Source: JBQTIU01 sp052387815 | Lineage (GTDB): Bacteria > Pseudomonadota > Alphaproteobacteria > CACIAM-22H2 | DNA length: 64,000 nt | Direction of reading: 5' to 3' | Assembly (NCBI GenBank): GCA_052387815.1 | Contig: JBQTIU010000012.1 | Coordinates: 1 to 64,000 of the forward strand | Shown here: positions 27,426 to 36,371 of the stretch, piece after piece | Layout of the letters: each line of letters opens with the position of its first letter | How positions within the stretch are numbered: the first letter of the stretch is position 1 | The notes under the pieces: model-generated | Databases searched by the model: none | What the model saw: the letters and a program-made list of their open reading frames with translations, nothing else | Told to the model about the DNA's origin: nothing | Translations under genes and position numbers: made by a program

Positions 27426-27486
27426 GTAGGGGCGGGTCTGTGACCCGCCCGTTTCGCACGGGGGCGGGTTTCAAACCCGCCCCTAC
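27426..27486. repeat. GTAGGGG double-hairpin element, copy 1
   Basis: The element is bounded by GTAGGGG and CCCCTAC. Inside are two adjacent palindromes: GGGCGGGTCTGTGACCCGCCC, and GGCGGGTTTCAAACCCGCC after a short spacer. It lies in the livM-livK gap and is one of eight units in this window. Each arm pair could form a strong RNA or DNA hairpin. Confidence 0.85.
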
Positions 27487-27618
27487 AAAACGGGAACGGC
27501 GACCCGCCCGGCCGCAAAATCCGCTTTGGCGCAGGGTCCGGATGTTGTAGGCTTGGACCCAGTCCAGGCCGGTCGGCTGTTTCCTGGGAATCGGCCTGTC
27601 GAAAAAGGGAGGCTATCG

Positions 27619-28950
27619 ATGCGTTTCAAGACAGTAGCGACCACCATCCTTGGCGCCGCGGTGCTGGCGGCGCTGGCAGCGCCCACACCGGCGCTCGCCC
27701 AAGCCAATGAGCAGTTCATTCCCATCACCATCTACCGCACCGGACCCTATGCCAACACCGGCGCGCCGGTGATGCAGGGCTTCATGGACTATATGGCGCT
27801 GCTCAACGAGCGCGACAGCGGCGTCGGCGGCGTCAAGCTGGTCTGGGAGGAGTGCGAGACCGCCTACCAGCCCGACCGCATGGTCGAGTGCTACGAGCGC
27901 CTCAAGGGCAAGGGCCCGACCGGGGCCTCGTTCTTCAATACGCTGGGTACCGGGCTTGCTTACGCCGTGCTCGAGCGGGCGCACAAGGACAAGATCCCGA
28001 TCATCACCCTCGGCTACGGCCGCACCGATGCGACCGACGGCCGGGTCTGGCCCTACGCCTTCCCGCTGATCCAGAACTACTGGAGCCAGAGCACCGCCAA
28101 GATCAAGTTCATCGGCATGAAGGAAGGCGGGATGGACAAGCTCAAGGGCAAGAAGATCGCCAACGTCCATCACGACAGCGCCTACGGCAAGGAGACCATT
28201 CCGGTCCTCAACAAGCAGGCGGAGATGTACGGCTTCGAGGTCAAGCATTACTCCGTCGCCCACCCCGGGATCGACCAGAAGGCCACCTGGTTGCTGGTCC
28301 GCCAGTCCCGTCCCGATTGGGTGATCGTCCGCGGCTGGGGGGTGATGAACCAGGTGTCGATCAAGGAGGGGGCCGCGGTGGGCTTCCCGCGCGAAAAGAT
28401 GATCGGCGTCTACTGGAGCGGCTCGGAACAGGACACGGTGCCGGCCGGCGACGCCGCCAAGGGCTATATCAGCGTCGCCATGCACGCCCCCGGCAAGGAC
28501 TTCCCGGTCATCCAGGAAATCCTCAAGCACGTCTACGCCAAGGGCAAAGGCACCGGCGATCCCAAGGACATCGGCACCGTGATGTGGAACCGGGGCGTCA
28601 TCCACGGCCTGGTCAACCTCGAGGCCATCATCGTCGCCCAGGGCAGGTACGGCAAGAAGCCGTTGACCGGCGAGCAGATCCGCTGGGGGTTCGAGAACCT
28701 CAACTTCAGCCCCGAGCGCGTCAAGGCGCTCGGCGCCGACGGCCTGCTGCCGCCGTTCAAGACCTCGTGCCTCGATCACGAGGGCCAGGCGCCGCTGAAG
28801 TTCCAGCAGTGGGACGGCACCAAGTGGGCGATGATCACCGACTGGATCACCACCGACCAGAGCATCGTCCGGCCGATGATCGAGGAATCGGCGGCGGCCT
28901 ATGCCAAGGAGAAGGGCATCACCCCGCGCGATTGCGCGAAGGAGAGTTGA
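27619..28950 (+). CDS. ABC transporter substrate-binding protein, LivK-like
   Basis: This 443-residue periplasmic binding protein has a signal peptide (MRFKTVATTILGAAVL to ALAQA, about 29 residues) and then the type 1 fold entry FIPITIYRTGPYANTGAPV. Later features are NTLGTGLAYAVLERA, the KIANVHHDSAYGKE strand and a C-terminal Cys in RDCAKES. The longer size (over 400 residues) and the aromatic-rich ligand segment resemble the binding proteins of the ligase-associated liv operons rather than Leu/Ile/Val LivK. It delivers the substrate to LivHM. Two dispersed hairpin elements follow before livF. Confidence 0.93.
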   Translation: MRFKTVATTILGAAVLAALAAPTPALAQANEQFIPITIYRTGPYANTGAPVMQGFMDYMALLNERDSGVGGVKLVWEECETAYQPDRMVECYERLKGKGPTGASFFNTLGTGLAYAVLERAHKDKIPIITLGYGRTDATDGRVWPYAFPLIQNYWSQSTAKIKFIGMKEGGMDKLKGKKIANVHHDSAYGKETIPVLNKQAEMYGFEVKHYSVAHPGIDQKATWLLVRQSRPDWVIVRGWGVMNQVSIKEGAAVGFPREKMIGVYWSGSEQDTVPAGDAAKGYISVAMHAPGKDFPVIQEILKHVYAKGKGTGDPKDIGTVMWNRGVIHGLVNLEAIIVAQGRYGKKPLTGEQIRWGFENLNFSPERVKALGADGLLPPFKTSCLDHEGQAPLKFQQWDGTKWAMITDWITTDQSIVRPMIEESAAAYAKEKGITPRDCAKES

Positions 28951-28979
28951 TCGACAACGAGAACCTTCGACAGCCTGAC

Positions 28980-29037
28980 GTAGGGGCGGGTTGGAACGGG
29001 CAGGGCGATGCCCCGCCGGTCACGGACCCGCCCCTGC
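28980..29037. repeat. GTAGGGG double-hairpin element, copy 2 (degenerate)
   Basis: The outer ends GTAGGGGCGGGT and ACCCGCCCCTGC pair, but the middle has diverged (TTGGAACGGGCAGGGCGATG). It stands just after the livK stop. Confidence 0.75.
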
Positions 29038-29060
29038 GAAGATAACGGCGCTGGCCTTTC

Positions 29061-29111
29061 GTAGGGGCGGGTTTCAAACCCGCCCGGGCGGGTCATGGGA
29101 GCCGCCCCTGC
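29061..29111. repeat. GTAGGGG double-hairpin element, copy 3
   Basis: The left hairpin GGGGCGGGTTTCAAACCCGCCC is perfect. The right one (GGGCGGGTCATGGGAGCCGCCCC) is degraded and ends in CTGC. It is 23 bases from copy 2, and both lie in the livK-livF gap. Confidence 0.8.
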
Positions 29112-29136
29112 ATTACCGCCGCGCAAGATATAGGCC

Positions 29137-29973
29137 ATGACCGCTCCCGCCCTCGCTCCACAGCTCGCCAACCGGCCGCTGCTCGAGGTCAAGAACATCG
29201 AGGTGATCTACGATCACGTCATCCTGGTCTTGAAGGGGGTGAGCCTCGAGGTGCCGGCGGGCGGCATCGTGGCGCTGCTGGGCGCCAACGGCGCCGGCAA
29301 GACCACGACCTTGAAGGCGATCTCGAACCTGCTGCGCGCCGAGCGCGGCGACGTGACCAAGGGATCGATCGAATATCTGGGCCAGCGCGTCGATGCGCTT
29401 TCCCCCACCGAGCTGGTCCGCCGGGGCGTGATCCAGGTCATGGAGGGGCGCCATTGCTTCGGCCACCTGACGGTCGAGGAGAACCTGTTGACCGGCGCCT
29501 TCACGCGGCGCGACGGCGCCAAGGCGATCGCCTGGGATCTCGACCTCGTCTACGGCTATTTCCCCCGCCTCAAGGAGCGCCGCAAGGCGATGGCGGGCTA
29601 CACCTCGGGCGGCGAGCAGCAGATGATCGTGATCGGGCGCGCGCTGATGAGCCGGCCGAAGATGATCCTCCTCGACGAGCCCTCGATGGGCTTGGCCCCG
29701 CAGCTCGTCGAGGAGATTTTCGAGATCGTCGTCAAGCTCAACGTCCACGAGAAGGTGAGCTTCCTGTTGGCCGAGCAGAACACCAACATGGCGTTGCGCT
29801 TCGGCCATTACGGCTACATCCTCGAGAACGGCCGGGTGGTGCTCGACGGCACCGCCGCCGAGCTGCGCCAGAACGAGGACGTGAAGGAGTTCTACCTCGG
29901 GCTGTCGGCCGCCGGCCGCAAGAACTACCGCGACGTCAAGCATTACAAGCGCCGCAAGCGCTGGCTGGCGTGA
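29137..29973 (+). CDS. livF: branched-chain-type ABC transporter ATPase (LivF)
   Basis: This 278-residue ABC ATPase has Walker A GANGAGKTT near 49-57 and the Q-loop in IQVMEGRHCFG. The signature is YTSGGEQQMIVIGRAL, Walker B is MILLDEPSMGLAP, and the Q/H region is AEQNTNMALRF. The Walker B phrase PSMGLAP is the LivF hallmark. The C-terminal basic tail (KHYKRRKRW) is longer than usual and is seen in the ligase-associated subgroup. Its TGA overlaps the GTG of the next gene (GTGA), tying the transporter to the second ligase. Confidence 0.95.
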   Translation: MTAPALAPQLANRPLLEVKNIEVIYDHVILVLKGVSLEVPAGGIVALLGANGAGKTTTLKAISNLLRAERGDVTKGSIEYLGQRVDALSPTELVRRGVIQVMEGRHCFGHLTVEENLLTGAFTRRDGAKAIAWDLDLVYGYFPRLKERRKAMAGYTSGGEQQMIVIGRALMSRPKMILLDEPSMGLAPQLVEEIFEIVVKLNVHEKVSFLLAEQNTNMALRFGHYGYILENGRVVLDGTAAELRQNEDVKEFYLGLSAAGRKNYRDVKHYKRRKRWLA

Positions 29974-31223
29974 CCAACGACTATTTCGACGAACTCGAGA
30001 CCCGCGATCCGGCCCGGCGCGAAGCGGCGTTGTTCGAGGCGCTGGTGGAGCAGGTCGCCAACGCCAAGGCCAACGCACCGGCGTTCGCCGAAACCTTGGC
30101 CGGCGTCGATCCCGGCGCGGTCCGCGAGCGCTCGGCGTTGGCGCGCCTGCCGGTGATCCGCAAGTCGGAACTTATGGAGCGCCAGAAAAAGGCCTACCCC
30201 GGGCGTGGGCCGTTCGGGGGCTTGACCGCGGTTCCGACCGGCCATCTCCTCCGCATCTTCCTGTCGCCCGGGCCGATCTACGATCCCGAGGCCTCGCGGA
30301 GCGACTACTGGCGGACGGCGCGCGCGCTGTTCGCCGCCGGCTTTCGGCGCGGCGACGTGATCCACAGCTGCTTCGCCTACCACATGACGCCGGCCGGCGC
30401 GATGCTGGAGACCGGCGCCCATGCGCTTGGCTGTCCGGTGGTGCCGGGCGGGGTGGGCAATACCGAGCTCCAGGTGCGCGCCATCTCCGACATCCGGCCG
30501 CGCGGCTATGTCGGCACGCCGTCGTTCCTGAAGATCATTCTCGACAAGGGCCGCGAGCTGGGGGCCGACCTCTCGAGCCTCGCGCTGGCGCTGGTCTCGG
30601 GCGAGGCGCTGCCGGGCAGCCTGCGCGCCGAAATCAAGGACCGCGGCATCGACATCCGCCAGTGCTACGCCAGCGCCGATCTCGGCCTCATCGCTTACGA
30701 ATCCGTTCCCGGCGAAGGGCTGATCCTCGACGAATGGATCGTCGTCGAGATCGTCCGGCCGGGCACCGGCGACCCCGTCCCGGAGGGCGAGGTCGGCGAG
30801 GTGGTGGTGACCGCGCTCAACCCCGATTATCCGCTGATCCGCTTCGCCACCGGCGACCTGTCGGCGATCCTGCCGGGCTACAGCGCCTGCGGCCGCACCA
30901 ACATTCGCCTCAAGGGCTGGCTGGGGCGCGCCGACCAGACGACCAAGGTGCGCGGCATGTTCGTCCACCCGAGCCAGGTCGCCGAAATCCTCAGCCGGCA
31001 CCCGCAGGCGAAGAAGGGCCGCCTCATCGTCGGCCGCGAGGGAGCCAACGACACCATGACGCTCAAGCTCGAAATCGATGGGCCCGCCCCGGAGGGGCTC
31101 GCCCAGGCGATCCTCGAGTCGATCCAGGCCGTCACCAAGCTGCGCGGCGAGGTGGCGTTCGCGCCCGCGGGCAGCCTGCCCAATGACGGCAAGGTGATCG
31201 ACGACGTAAGGAAGTACGACTGA
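29970..31223 (+). CDS. phenylacetate-CoA ligase-like AMP-binding enzyme
   Basis: This 417-residue member of the PaaK-like branch of adenylate-forming enzymes has LPVIRKSELMERQ, a region around TAVPTGHLLRIF where the phosphate loop stands in relatives, and YASADLGLIAYES (aromatic-acid ligase motif). It ends with GWLGRADQTTKVRGMFVHP and the catalytic Lys in NDGKVIDDVRK. It forms a CoA thioester of an organic acid, possibly aromatic. The canonical SSGTTGKP loop is not seen, so ATP binding may be altered. The start is GTG 29970, coupled to livF. It is the last gene of the transporter cassette. Confidence 0.85.
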   Translation: MTNDYFDELETRDPARREAALFEALVEQVANAKANAPAFAETLAGVDPGAVRERSALARLPVIRKSELMERQKKAYPGRGPFGGLTAVPTGHLLRIFLSPGPIYDPEASRSDYWRTARALFAAGFRRGDVIHSCFAYHMTPAGAMLETGAHALGCPVVPGGVGNTELQVRAISDIRPRGYVGTPSFLKIILDKGRELGADLSSLALALVSGEALPGSLRAEIKDRGIDIRQCYASADLGLIAYESVPGEGLILDEWIVVEIVRPGTGDPVPEGEVGEVVVTALNPDYPLIRFATGDLSAILPGYSACGRTNIRLKGWLGRADQTTKVRGMFVHPSQVAEILSRHPQAKKGRLIVGREGANDTMTLKLEIDGPAPEGLAQAILESIQAVTKLRGEVAFAPAGSLPNDGKVIDDVRKYD

Positions 31224-31468
31224 CCCTTCGCCCGATCGCTGGCGGCTGGTCCAGATTTCACGGTCTTGCCACGATTTGGCGAAAATGACGACACAAAAGC
31301 CGGGTTTATCGACAGCGGGGCGGCAGGCGGCATCGCGCCGGCCGGCCGCCTTCGATCCCTCCCCCGTCGGGGCGCCTTGGACTCCCTTCCCGACGGCACC
31401 TCGCGCGATGGCGGGTCGGCGGACTGCACAGCCTTTGGGGTCCGCCGGCCCGCCCGTTTTTCCGTTCC

Positions 31469-32110
31469 GTGGTTGAGACGCCGGCGGTCGCGTTCGCAGG
31501 CCGGGCGCTCGCTTGCCGGCGCAGTGAGCGGCTGGTGTTCCAGGGTCTCGATTTCAAGCTCGAGGCCGGCCAGGCGCTAGCCGTGGTCGGCCCTAACGGC
31601 AGCGGCAAGTCGAGCCTCCTGCGCCTGATGGCCGGCCTCGCCCGGCCGGAGGCCGGTGCGCTTACCTGGGGCGGCGAGGCCCTGGACCCCGAGGCCCATC
31701 GCGCGCGACTCCATTACGTGGGCCATCTCGATGGGCTCAAAGCCGCCTTGAGCGTCGCCGAGAACCTCGCCTTCCACGTCAGCCTGCGCGGCCGGCGCCC
31801 GCGCCCGGCGGCCATCGAGGCGGCGCTCGAGGCCGTCGGTCTGGCCGGGCTTGCCGCCCTGCCGTGCCGGGTTCTCTCCCAAGGCCAGCAACGGCGCGCG
31901 GCGCTGGCTCGGCTGCTCGCGGTCGAGGCGCCCTTGTGGCTGCTCGACGAGCCGACGGCCGCGCTTGACGCCTGGGCGGTCGAGCGGATGAAGGCCGCGC
32001 TCCAGCACCACCTTGCCGCTGGCGGCAGCGCGGTGGTCGCCACCCATCACGCCTCCGAATTCGGTGCCGGCGCGATCCTCGATCTCGCCCGAATTCCCGC
32101 CGTCGCATGA
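31469..32110 (+). CDS. ccmA: cytochrome c maturation ABC ATPase CcmA
   Basis: This 213-residue ABC ATPase has Walker A GPNGSGKSSLL at about 40-50, the signature LSQGQQRRAALARLL and Walker B LWLLDEPTAALD. Its small size, the GHLDGLKAALSVAENL segment and its position at the head of a ccm cluster identify CcmA. It energises release of haem-loaded CcmE from the CcmBCD complex. The start is GTG 31469; the gap before it is about 245 bases without a gene. Its stop overlaps ccmB (ATGA). Confidence 0.95.
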   Translation: MVETPAVAFAGRALACRRSERLVFQGLDFKLEAGQALAVVGPNGSGKSSLLRLMAGLARPEAGALTWGGEALDPEAHRARLHYVGHLDGLKAALSVAENLAFHVSLRGRRPRPAAIEAALEAVGLAGLAALPCRVLSQGQQRRAALARLLAVEAPLWLLDEPTAALDAWAVERMKAALQHHLAAGGSAVVATHHASEFGAGAILDLARIPAVA

Positions 32111-32790
32111 CCGCCTTTCTCGCCATCGTCGGGCGCGATCTGCGGCTTGCCTGGCGGGCGCCCGGCGACAGCCTGACCGCGGTGCTGTTCTTCGTCCTCT
32201 GTGGCGTCATCTTGCCCTTGGGCGTCGGCCCCGAACCCGAGATGCTGGCCCGCATATCGACCGGCATTGTGTGGGTCACGGCGCTACTCGCCTGCCTGCT
32301 GTCCTTGGACCGGCTGTTCCAGCAAGAGGCCGAGGACGGCAGCCTCGAGCTGATCGTGCTCGCGCCGGCGCCGCTCGAACTCCTGGTGCTCGGCAAATGC
32401 CTCGCGCATTGGATGACCACCGGCCTGCCGCTGATCGCCGCCTCGCTGCCGATGGGCCTGCTGCTCAACCTGCCCGGCGACGGGTACCTGATGCTGTGGC
32501 TGTCGCTCTTGCTCGGCACGCCGACCTTGAGCCTGATCGGCGCCGTCGGCGCGGGGCTCACGCTGGGGGCAAGGCGCGGCGGCGTGCTTCTGCCTCTGTT
32601 GGTGTTGCCGCTCTACATCCCGGTCCTGGTTTTCGGTGTCGCCGCGGTCGAGGCGGCGATAACCGGGCTTGCGGCCCGGCCCCATCTCTTGGCTCTGGGC
32701 GGACTGTTGGCGCTCGGCCTGCCGCTCGCCCCCGTGGCGACCGCGGCCGCGCTCCGCCATGGGGTGTATTGTGGGCTGGGTTTACAGTAG
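32107..32790 (+). CDS. ccmB: cytochrome c maturation permease CcmB
   Basis: This 227-residue integral membrane protein has six hydrophobic segments. The phrase LFQQEAEDGSLELI is the CcmB signature, and LPLYIPVLVFGVAA is its usual fifth helix. CcmB is the membrane partner of CcmA. The ATG overlaps the ccmA stop. A dispersed hairpin element lies between this gene and ccmC, breaking the otherwise overlapping spacing of the operon. Confidence 0.95.
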   Translation: MTAFLAIVGRDLRLAWRAPGDSLTAVLFFVLCGVILPLGVGPEPEMLARISTGIVWVTALLACLLSLDRLFQQEAEDGSLELIVLAPAPLELLVLGKCLAHWMTTGLPLIAASLPMGLLLNLPGDGYLMLWLSLLLGTPTLSLIGAVGAGLTLGARRGGVLLPLLVLPLYIPVLVFGVAAVEAAITGLAARPHLLALGGLLALGLPLAPVATAAALRHGVYCGLGLQ

Positions 32791-32807
32791 CAACGTAAGG
32801 GCCTTTC

Positions 32808-32860
32808 GTCGGGGCGGGTCTTAACACCCGCCCGCGGGCCGGTCTGAGACCGGCCCCTAC
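32808..32860. repeat. GTAGGGG-type double-hairpin element, copy 4
   Basis: The left hairpin is GGGCGGGTCTTAACACCCGCCC, with its first bases changed to GTCGGGG. The right hairpin is GGGCCGGTCTGAGACCGGCCC, followed by CTAC. It is inside the ccm operon, between ccmB and ccmC. The right hairpin uses GGCCGG in place of GGCGGG, so arms change while pairing is kept. Confidence 0.85.
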
Positions 32861-32895
32861 ACATTGTGCGCATGCTATAAGCGCTCGCCAAGCCC

Positions 32896-33642
32896 ATGCA
32901 TGCTTACGCCAACCCTGCCCGTTTCCAGCGCCTGGCCGCCGCTGTCCTGCCGTGGAGCGCGGGGCTGGCGGCGGCCTGTCTGAGCGCCGGCCTCTACCTC
33001 GCGCTGTTCGCCTCGCCCCCCGACTACCAGCAGGGCGAGGCCGTCCGCATCATGTACGTCCATGTGCCCGCGGCGTGGATGGCGCTGTTCGTCTACGCCA
33101 ACCTGGCGGCGGCAAGCGCCGTGGCGCTGGTGTGGAAGCACCCGCTCGCCGACGTCGCCGCCAAGGCGATGGCGCCGATCGGCGCCAGCTTCACCGCGGT
33201 GTGCCTGGTCACCGGCTCGCTGTGGGGTCAGCCGATGTGGGGCACGTTCTGGGTGTGGGACGCGCGCCTCACCTCGGTCCTGATCCTGTTCTTCCTTTAT
33301 CTCGGCCACATCTCGCTCGCCAACGCCTTCGACGACCCGACGCGCGGCAGCCGGGCCGCCGCCATCCTCGCGCTCGTGGGCGCGTTCAACCTGCCGATCA
33401 TCAAGTTCTCGGTCGACTGGTGGAACACCCTCCACCAGCCGGCCTCGATCACCCGGCTTGGGCTTCCGGCGATCGATGCCGCGATGCTCTTACCCCTCGT
33501 ATTGATGGCGGTGGGGTTCACGTTCTATTTCGTGGCCGTCCTCCTCCTGCGCATGCGCGCCGAGCTGCTCGCTCGGCGCCTGCGTGCGCTCGGCATCGCC
33601 GCCGGCACCGCGGCGGAGGCCGTGGCCCGAGGTCGCGCGTGA
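32896..33642 (+). CDS. ccmC: cytochrome c maturation haem-handling protein CcmC
   Basis: This 248-residue protein has six transmembrane helices. The tryptophan-rich WWD-type motif reads WGTFWVWDARLTS near 114-126, and conserved His residues flank it (YVHVPAAWMA and WNTLHQPAS). CcmC binds haem and hands it to CcmE in the periplasm. The ATG at 32896 follows a composite hairpin element. The stop overlaps ccmD by one base. Confidence 0.96.
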   Translation: MHAYANPARFQRLAAAVLPWSAGLAAACLSAGLYLALFASPPDYQQGEAVRIMYVHVPAAWMALFVYANLAAASAVALVWKHPLADVAAKAMAPIGASFTAVCLVTGSLWGQPMWGTFWVWDARLTSVLILFFLYLGHISLANAFDDPTRGSRAAAILALVGAFNLPIIKFSVDWWNTLHQPASITRLGLPAIDAAMLLPLVLMAVGFTFYFVAVLLLRMRAELLARRLRALGIAAGTAAEAVARGRA

Positions 33643-33848
33643 TGGTCGCTGTCGCCAAATTCCTCGACATGGGCGGCTACGCCCTGTTCGTGTGGCCGAG
33701 CTACGCGATCTCGGCGCTCGTCCTGGCGGCCCTGGCGATCGCCAGCTGGCGGTCGTTGCGGGCCCGCGAGGCCGAATTGGCGGCTTCCGAGGCGCCGGGC
33801 AGCGCGCGGCCGGACCAGCGGCCGTCGCGCCGCGGTGGGGCGACATGA
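33642..33848 (+). CDS. ccmD: haem exporter subunit CcmD
   Basis: This 68-residue single-pass membrane protein begins FLDMGGYALFVWPSYAIS, which is the typical CcmD start, followed by one helix and a basic cytoplasmic tail. CcmD is needed for release of haem-CcmE. It shares one base with the ccmC stop and overlaps ccmE by ATGA. It sits in a different frame from the longer open frame seen on the same strand before it. Confidence 0.9.
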   Translation: MVAVAKFLDMGGYALFVWPSYAISALVLAALAIASWRSLRAREAELAASEAPGSARPDQRPSRRGGAT

Positions 33849-34312
33849 CCCGCCAGCGACGGCGGCTCTACTTGCTCGGGCTGTTCCTGCTCGGCGTCGG
33901 CACGGCGACGGCGTTGGTCCTGACGGCGTTCCAGGATAACCTGGTCTTTTTCTACAGCCCCTCGGACATCGTCGGAAAACCGCAGCCGCTCAACCGGCCC
34001 TTCCGCATTGGCGGGCTCGTCGAGGAGGGCTCGGTCAGCCGTGGCTCGGTCGCCGGCACGAACCGTATCGAAGTCCGCTTCCGGGTGAGCGACCTCGCCC
34101 ATGCGGTGCCGGTGATCTTTGGCGGCATCCTGCCCGACCTGTTTCGCGAGGGCCAAGGGGTGGTGGCGCTGGGCCGGCTGGGCGAGGACGGCGTGTTCCG
34201 GGCGAGCGAGGTGCTCGCCAAGCACGACGAGACCTACATGCCGCCCGAAGTCGCCGAGGCCTTGAAGCGCGCGGGGCGCTGGCAAGCGGGCAACAAGGCG
34301 GCCGGCAAATGA
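33845..34312 (+). CDS. ccmE: haem chaperone CcmE
   Basis: This 155-residue protein has one N-terminal membrane anchor and a periplasmic OB-fold beta domain. The covalent haem-binding His lies in LAKHDETYMPPEV near 126-138, the classical HxxxY motif. CcmE carries haem from CcmC to the CcmF/H ligase. It overlaps both neighbours by ATGA. Confidence 0.97.
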   Translation: MTRQRRRLYLLGLFLLGVGTATALVLTAFQDNLVFFYSPSDIVGKPQPLNRPFRIGGLVEEGSVSRGSVAGTNRIEVRFRVSDLAHAVPVIFGGILPDLFREGQGVVALGRLGEDGVFRASEVLAKHDETYMPPEVAEALKRAGRWQAGNKAAGK

Positions 34313-36354
34313 TCCCCGAGATCGGCCATTACGCGCTCGTCCTCGCGCTCGGGGTGGCGCTTGTCCAGGCCTCCGTGCCGCTGGTCGGCGCCAACCGCGG
34401 CGAGGCGCGGCTCATGGAGATCGGGCGGTCGGCGGCTTTGGCCCAGTTCGGATTCATCGCGCTCGCCTTCGCCTGCCTCATTTACGCCTATATCGTCTCC
34501 GACTTCACGGTCCAGAACGTGGTCGCCAACTCGCACTCCGCCAAGCCGCTTCTCTACAAGGTGAGCGGGGCGTGGGGCAACCACGAAGGCTCGATGGTGC
34601 TGTGGGTGCTGATCCTGGCGCTGTTCGGCGCCCTGATCGCGGTCTTCGGCGCCAACCTGCCGCTGCCGCTCAAGGCCCGGGTGCTCGCCGTCCAGGCGAT
34701 GCTCGGCGTCGCCTTCCTCGCCTTCATCCTCTTCACCTCCAACCCGTTCTGGCGCGTGGACCCGCCGCCCCCGGACGGCAACGATTTGAACCCGCTGCTC
34801 CAGGACCCCGGTCTCGCTTTCCATCCGCCGTTCCTTTACCTGGGTTATGTCGGCCTCTCGACGACCTTTTCGTTCGCGGTCGCCGCTCTGCTGGAGGGCC
34901 GCGTCGATGCCGCCTGGGCGCGCTGGGTGCGGCCGTGGACGCTCGCGTCGTGGTCGGCGCTGACGCTCGGCATCGCCCTGGGCAGCTGGTGGGCCTATTA
35001 CGAGCTCGGCTGGGGCGGCTGGTGGTTCTGGGACCCCGTCGAGAACTCTTCGTTCATGCCGTGGCTGGTCGGCACGGCGCTCCTGCACTCGGCGATCGTC
35101 GCCGAGAAGCGCGATGCCTTAAAGGCGTGGACCATCCTGCTCGCCATCCTCGCCTTCGCGATGTCGCTCATCGGCACCTTCCTCGTCCGCTCGGGCGTGC
35201 TGACCTCGGTCCATGCCTTCGCGGTCGACCCGGCGCGCGGCGTGTTCATCCTGGCGATCCTGGTGGTGGCAATCGGCGGCGCGCTCGTCCTCTATGCGAT
35301 CCGCGCGCCGGCGCTCATGCCGGGCGGCCTGTTCGCGCCGATCAGCCGCGAGGGCGCCCTCATGCTCAATAACCTGCTGCTGACCACTGCGCTCACCACC
35401 GTGTTCCTCGGCACCTTCTACCCGCTGGTCCTCGAGGCGATGGGCAGCGGCAAGGTGTCGGTCGGGCCGCCCTACTTCAATGCCACCTTCGTGCCGCTGA
35501 TGGTACCCCTGATCGCGGCCATGGGCGTCGGTCCGCTGCTCCACTGGAAGCGCGGCGACCTTGCCGGCGCGCTCGGCCGGCTCAAGGGCGCGGGGGCGTT
35601 CGCCGCCGCCGCCGTCCTCGCCACGCTCTATTGGTACCACGGGCGCCCGGCCCTCGCCCTCCTCGGCATCGGTCTTTCGGCCTGGCTGGCCGGCGGCACG
35701 CTCACCGAGCTCGGCGAGCGCATCGCTTTGTTCCGGGCGAGGCCCGCCGACAGCCTGCAGCGCGCCTGGCGCATACCGCGCGCCGCCCTGGGCATGACCG
35801 TCGCGCATCTTGGCGTCGCCATCGCGGTCGCCGGCATCACCGCCTCTTCGGCCTGGCAGACCGAGAAAATCCAGTTGGCGCGCCCCGGCGATACCATCGA
35901 GGTGGCCGGCTACAGCTTCGCCTTCAAAGGCGTGGACGAGGTGCCGGGGCCGAACTACATCGCGCGGCGCGGGACGTTCGAGGTGACGCGCGACGGCCGT
36001 CCGGTCGCCATGCTCTTTCCGGAAAGGCGCTTCTTTCCCGTCCAGCGCACGACGACCACGGAGGCGGCGATCCACACCACTTGGTTCGCCGACCTGTATG
36101 CGGTGATCGCCGACCCCGACACCGAGCCGGTGCCGGGCGGCACACCGCGACCTCAGGTCCAGGCCGTCGGCGCCGAGCCCGCCTGGCCAGTGCGTATCTA
36201 TCACAACCCGCTGGTCCCCTGGATCTGGGTCGGCGCGGTGGTCATGGTCTTGGGCGGGCTGGTGTCGCTGTCCGATCGCCGCCACCGAGTGGGCGCACCC
36301 GTCCGCCGGCGGGTCGCCAAAAGCGCCGCACCCTTGCCCGCCACCGGCGACTGA
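34309..36354 (+). CDS. ccmF: cytochrome c haem lyase subunit CcmF
   Basis: This 681-residue protein has about 14-15 membrane helices. The WWD domain is GGWWFWDPVENSSFMPW near 238-254, and conserved His residues occur at DPGLAFHPPFLYLG and in the TSVHAF loop. A periplasmic domain precedes the last helix. CcmF attaches haem to apocytochrome c. It overlaps ccmE at its start. The ccmG GTG lies 17 bases after its stop. Confidence 0.97.
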   Translation: MIPEIGHYALVLALGVALVQASVPLVGANRGEARLMEIGRSAALAQFGFIALAFACLIYAYIVSDFTVQNVVANSHSAKPLLYKVSGAWGNHEGSMVLWVLILALFGALIAVFGANLPLPLKARVLAVQAMLGVAFLAFILFTSNPFWRVDPPPPDGNDLNPLLQDPGLAFHPPFLYLGYVGLSTTFSFAVAALLEGRVDAAWARWVRPWTLASWSALTLGIALGSWWAYYELGWGGWWFWDPVENSSFMPWLVGTALLHSAIVAEKRDALKAWTILLAILAFAMSLIGTFLVRSGVLTSVHAFAVDPARGVFILAILVVAIGGALVLYAIRAPALMPGGLFAPISREGALMLNNLLLTTALTTVFLGTFYPLVLEAMGSGKVSVGPPYFNATFVPLMVPLIAAMGVGPLLHWKRGDLAGALGRLKGAGAFAAAAVLATLYWYHGRPALALLGIGLSAWLAGGTLTELGERIALFRARPADSLQRAWRIPRAALGMTVAHLGVAIAVAGITASSAWQTEKIQLARPGDTIEVAGYSFAFKGVDEVPGPNYIARRGTFEVTRDGRPVAMLFPERRFFPVQRTTTTEAAIHTTWFADLYAVIADPDTEPVPGGTPRPQVQAVGAEPAWPVRIYHNPLVPWIWVGAVVMVLGGLVSLSDRRHRVGAPVRRRVAKSAAPLPATGD

Positions 36355-36371
36355 GCCCAAGGAACAAGCGG

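Noticed and set aside
27426..29111. Repeated palindromes as a CRISPR array
   Set aside because: Spacing is irregular, units are palindromic pairs with variable arms, and there are no regular spacers or cas genes.
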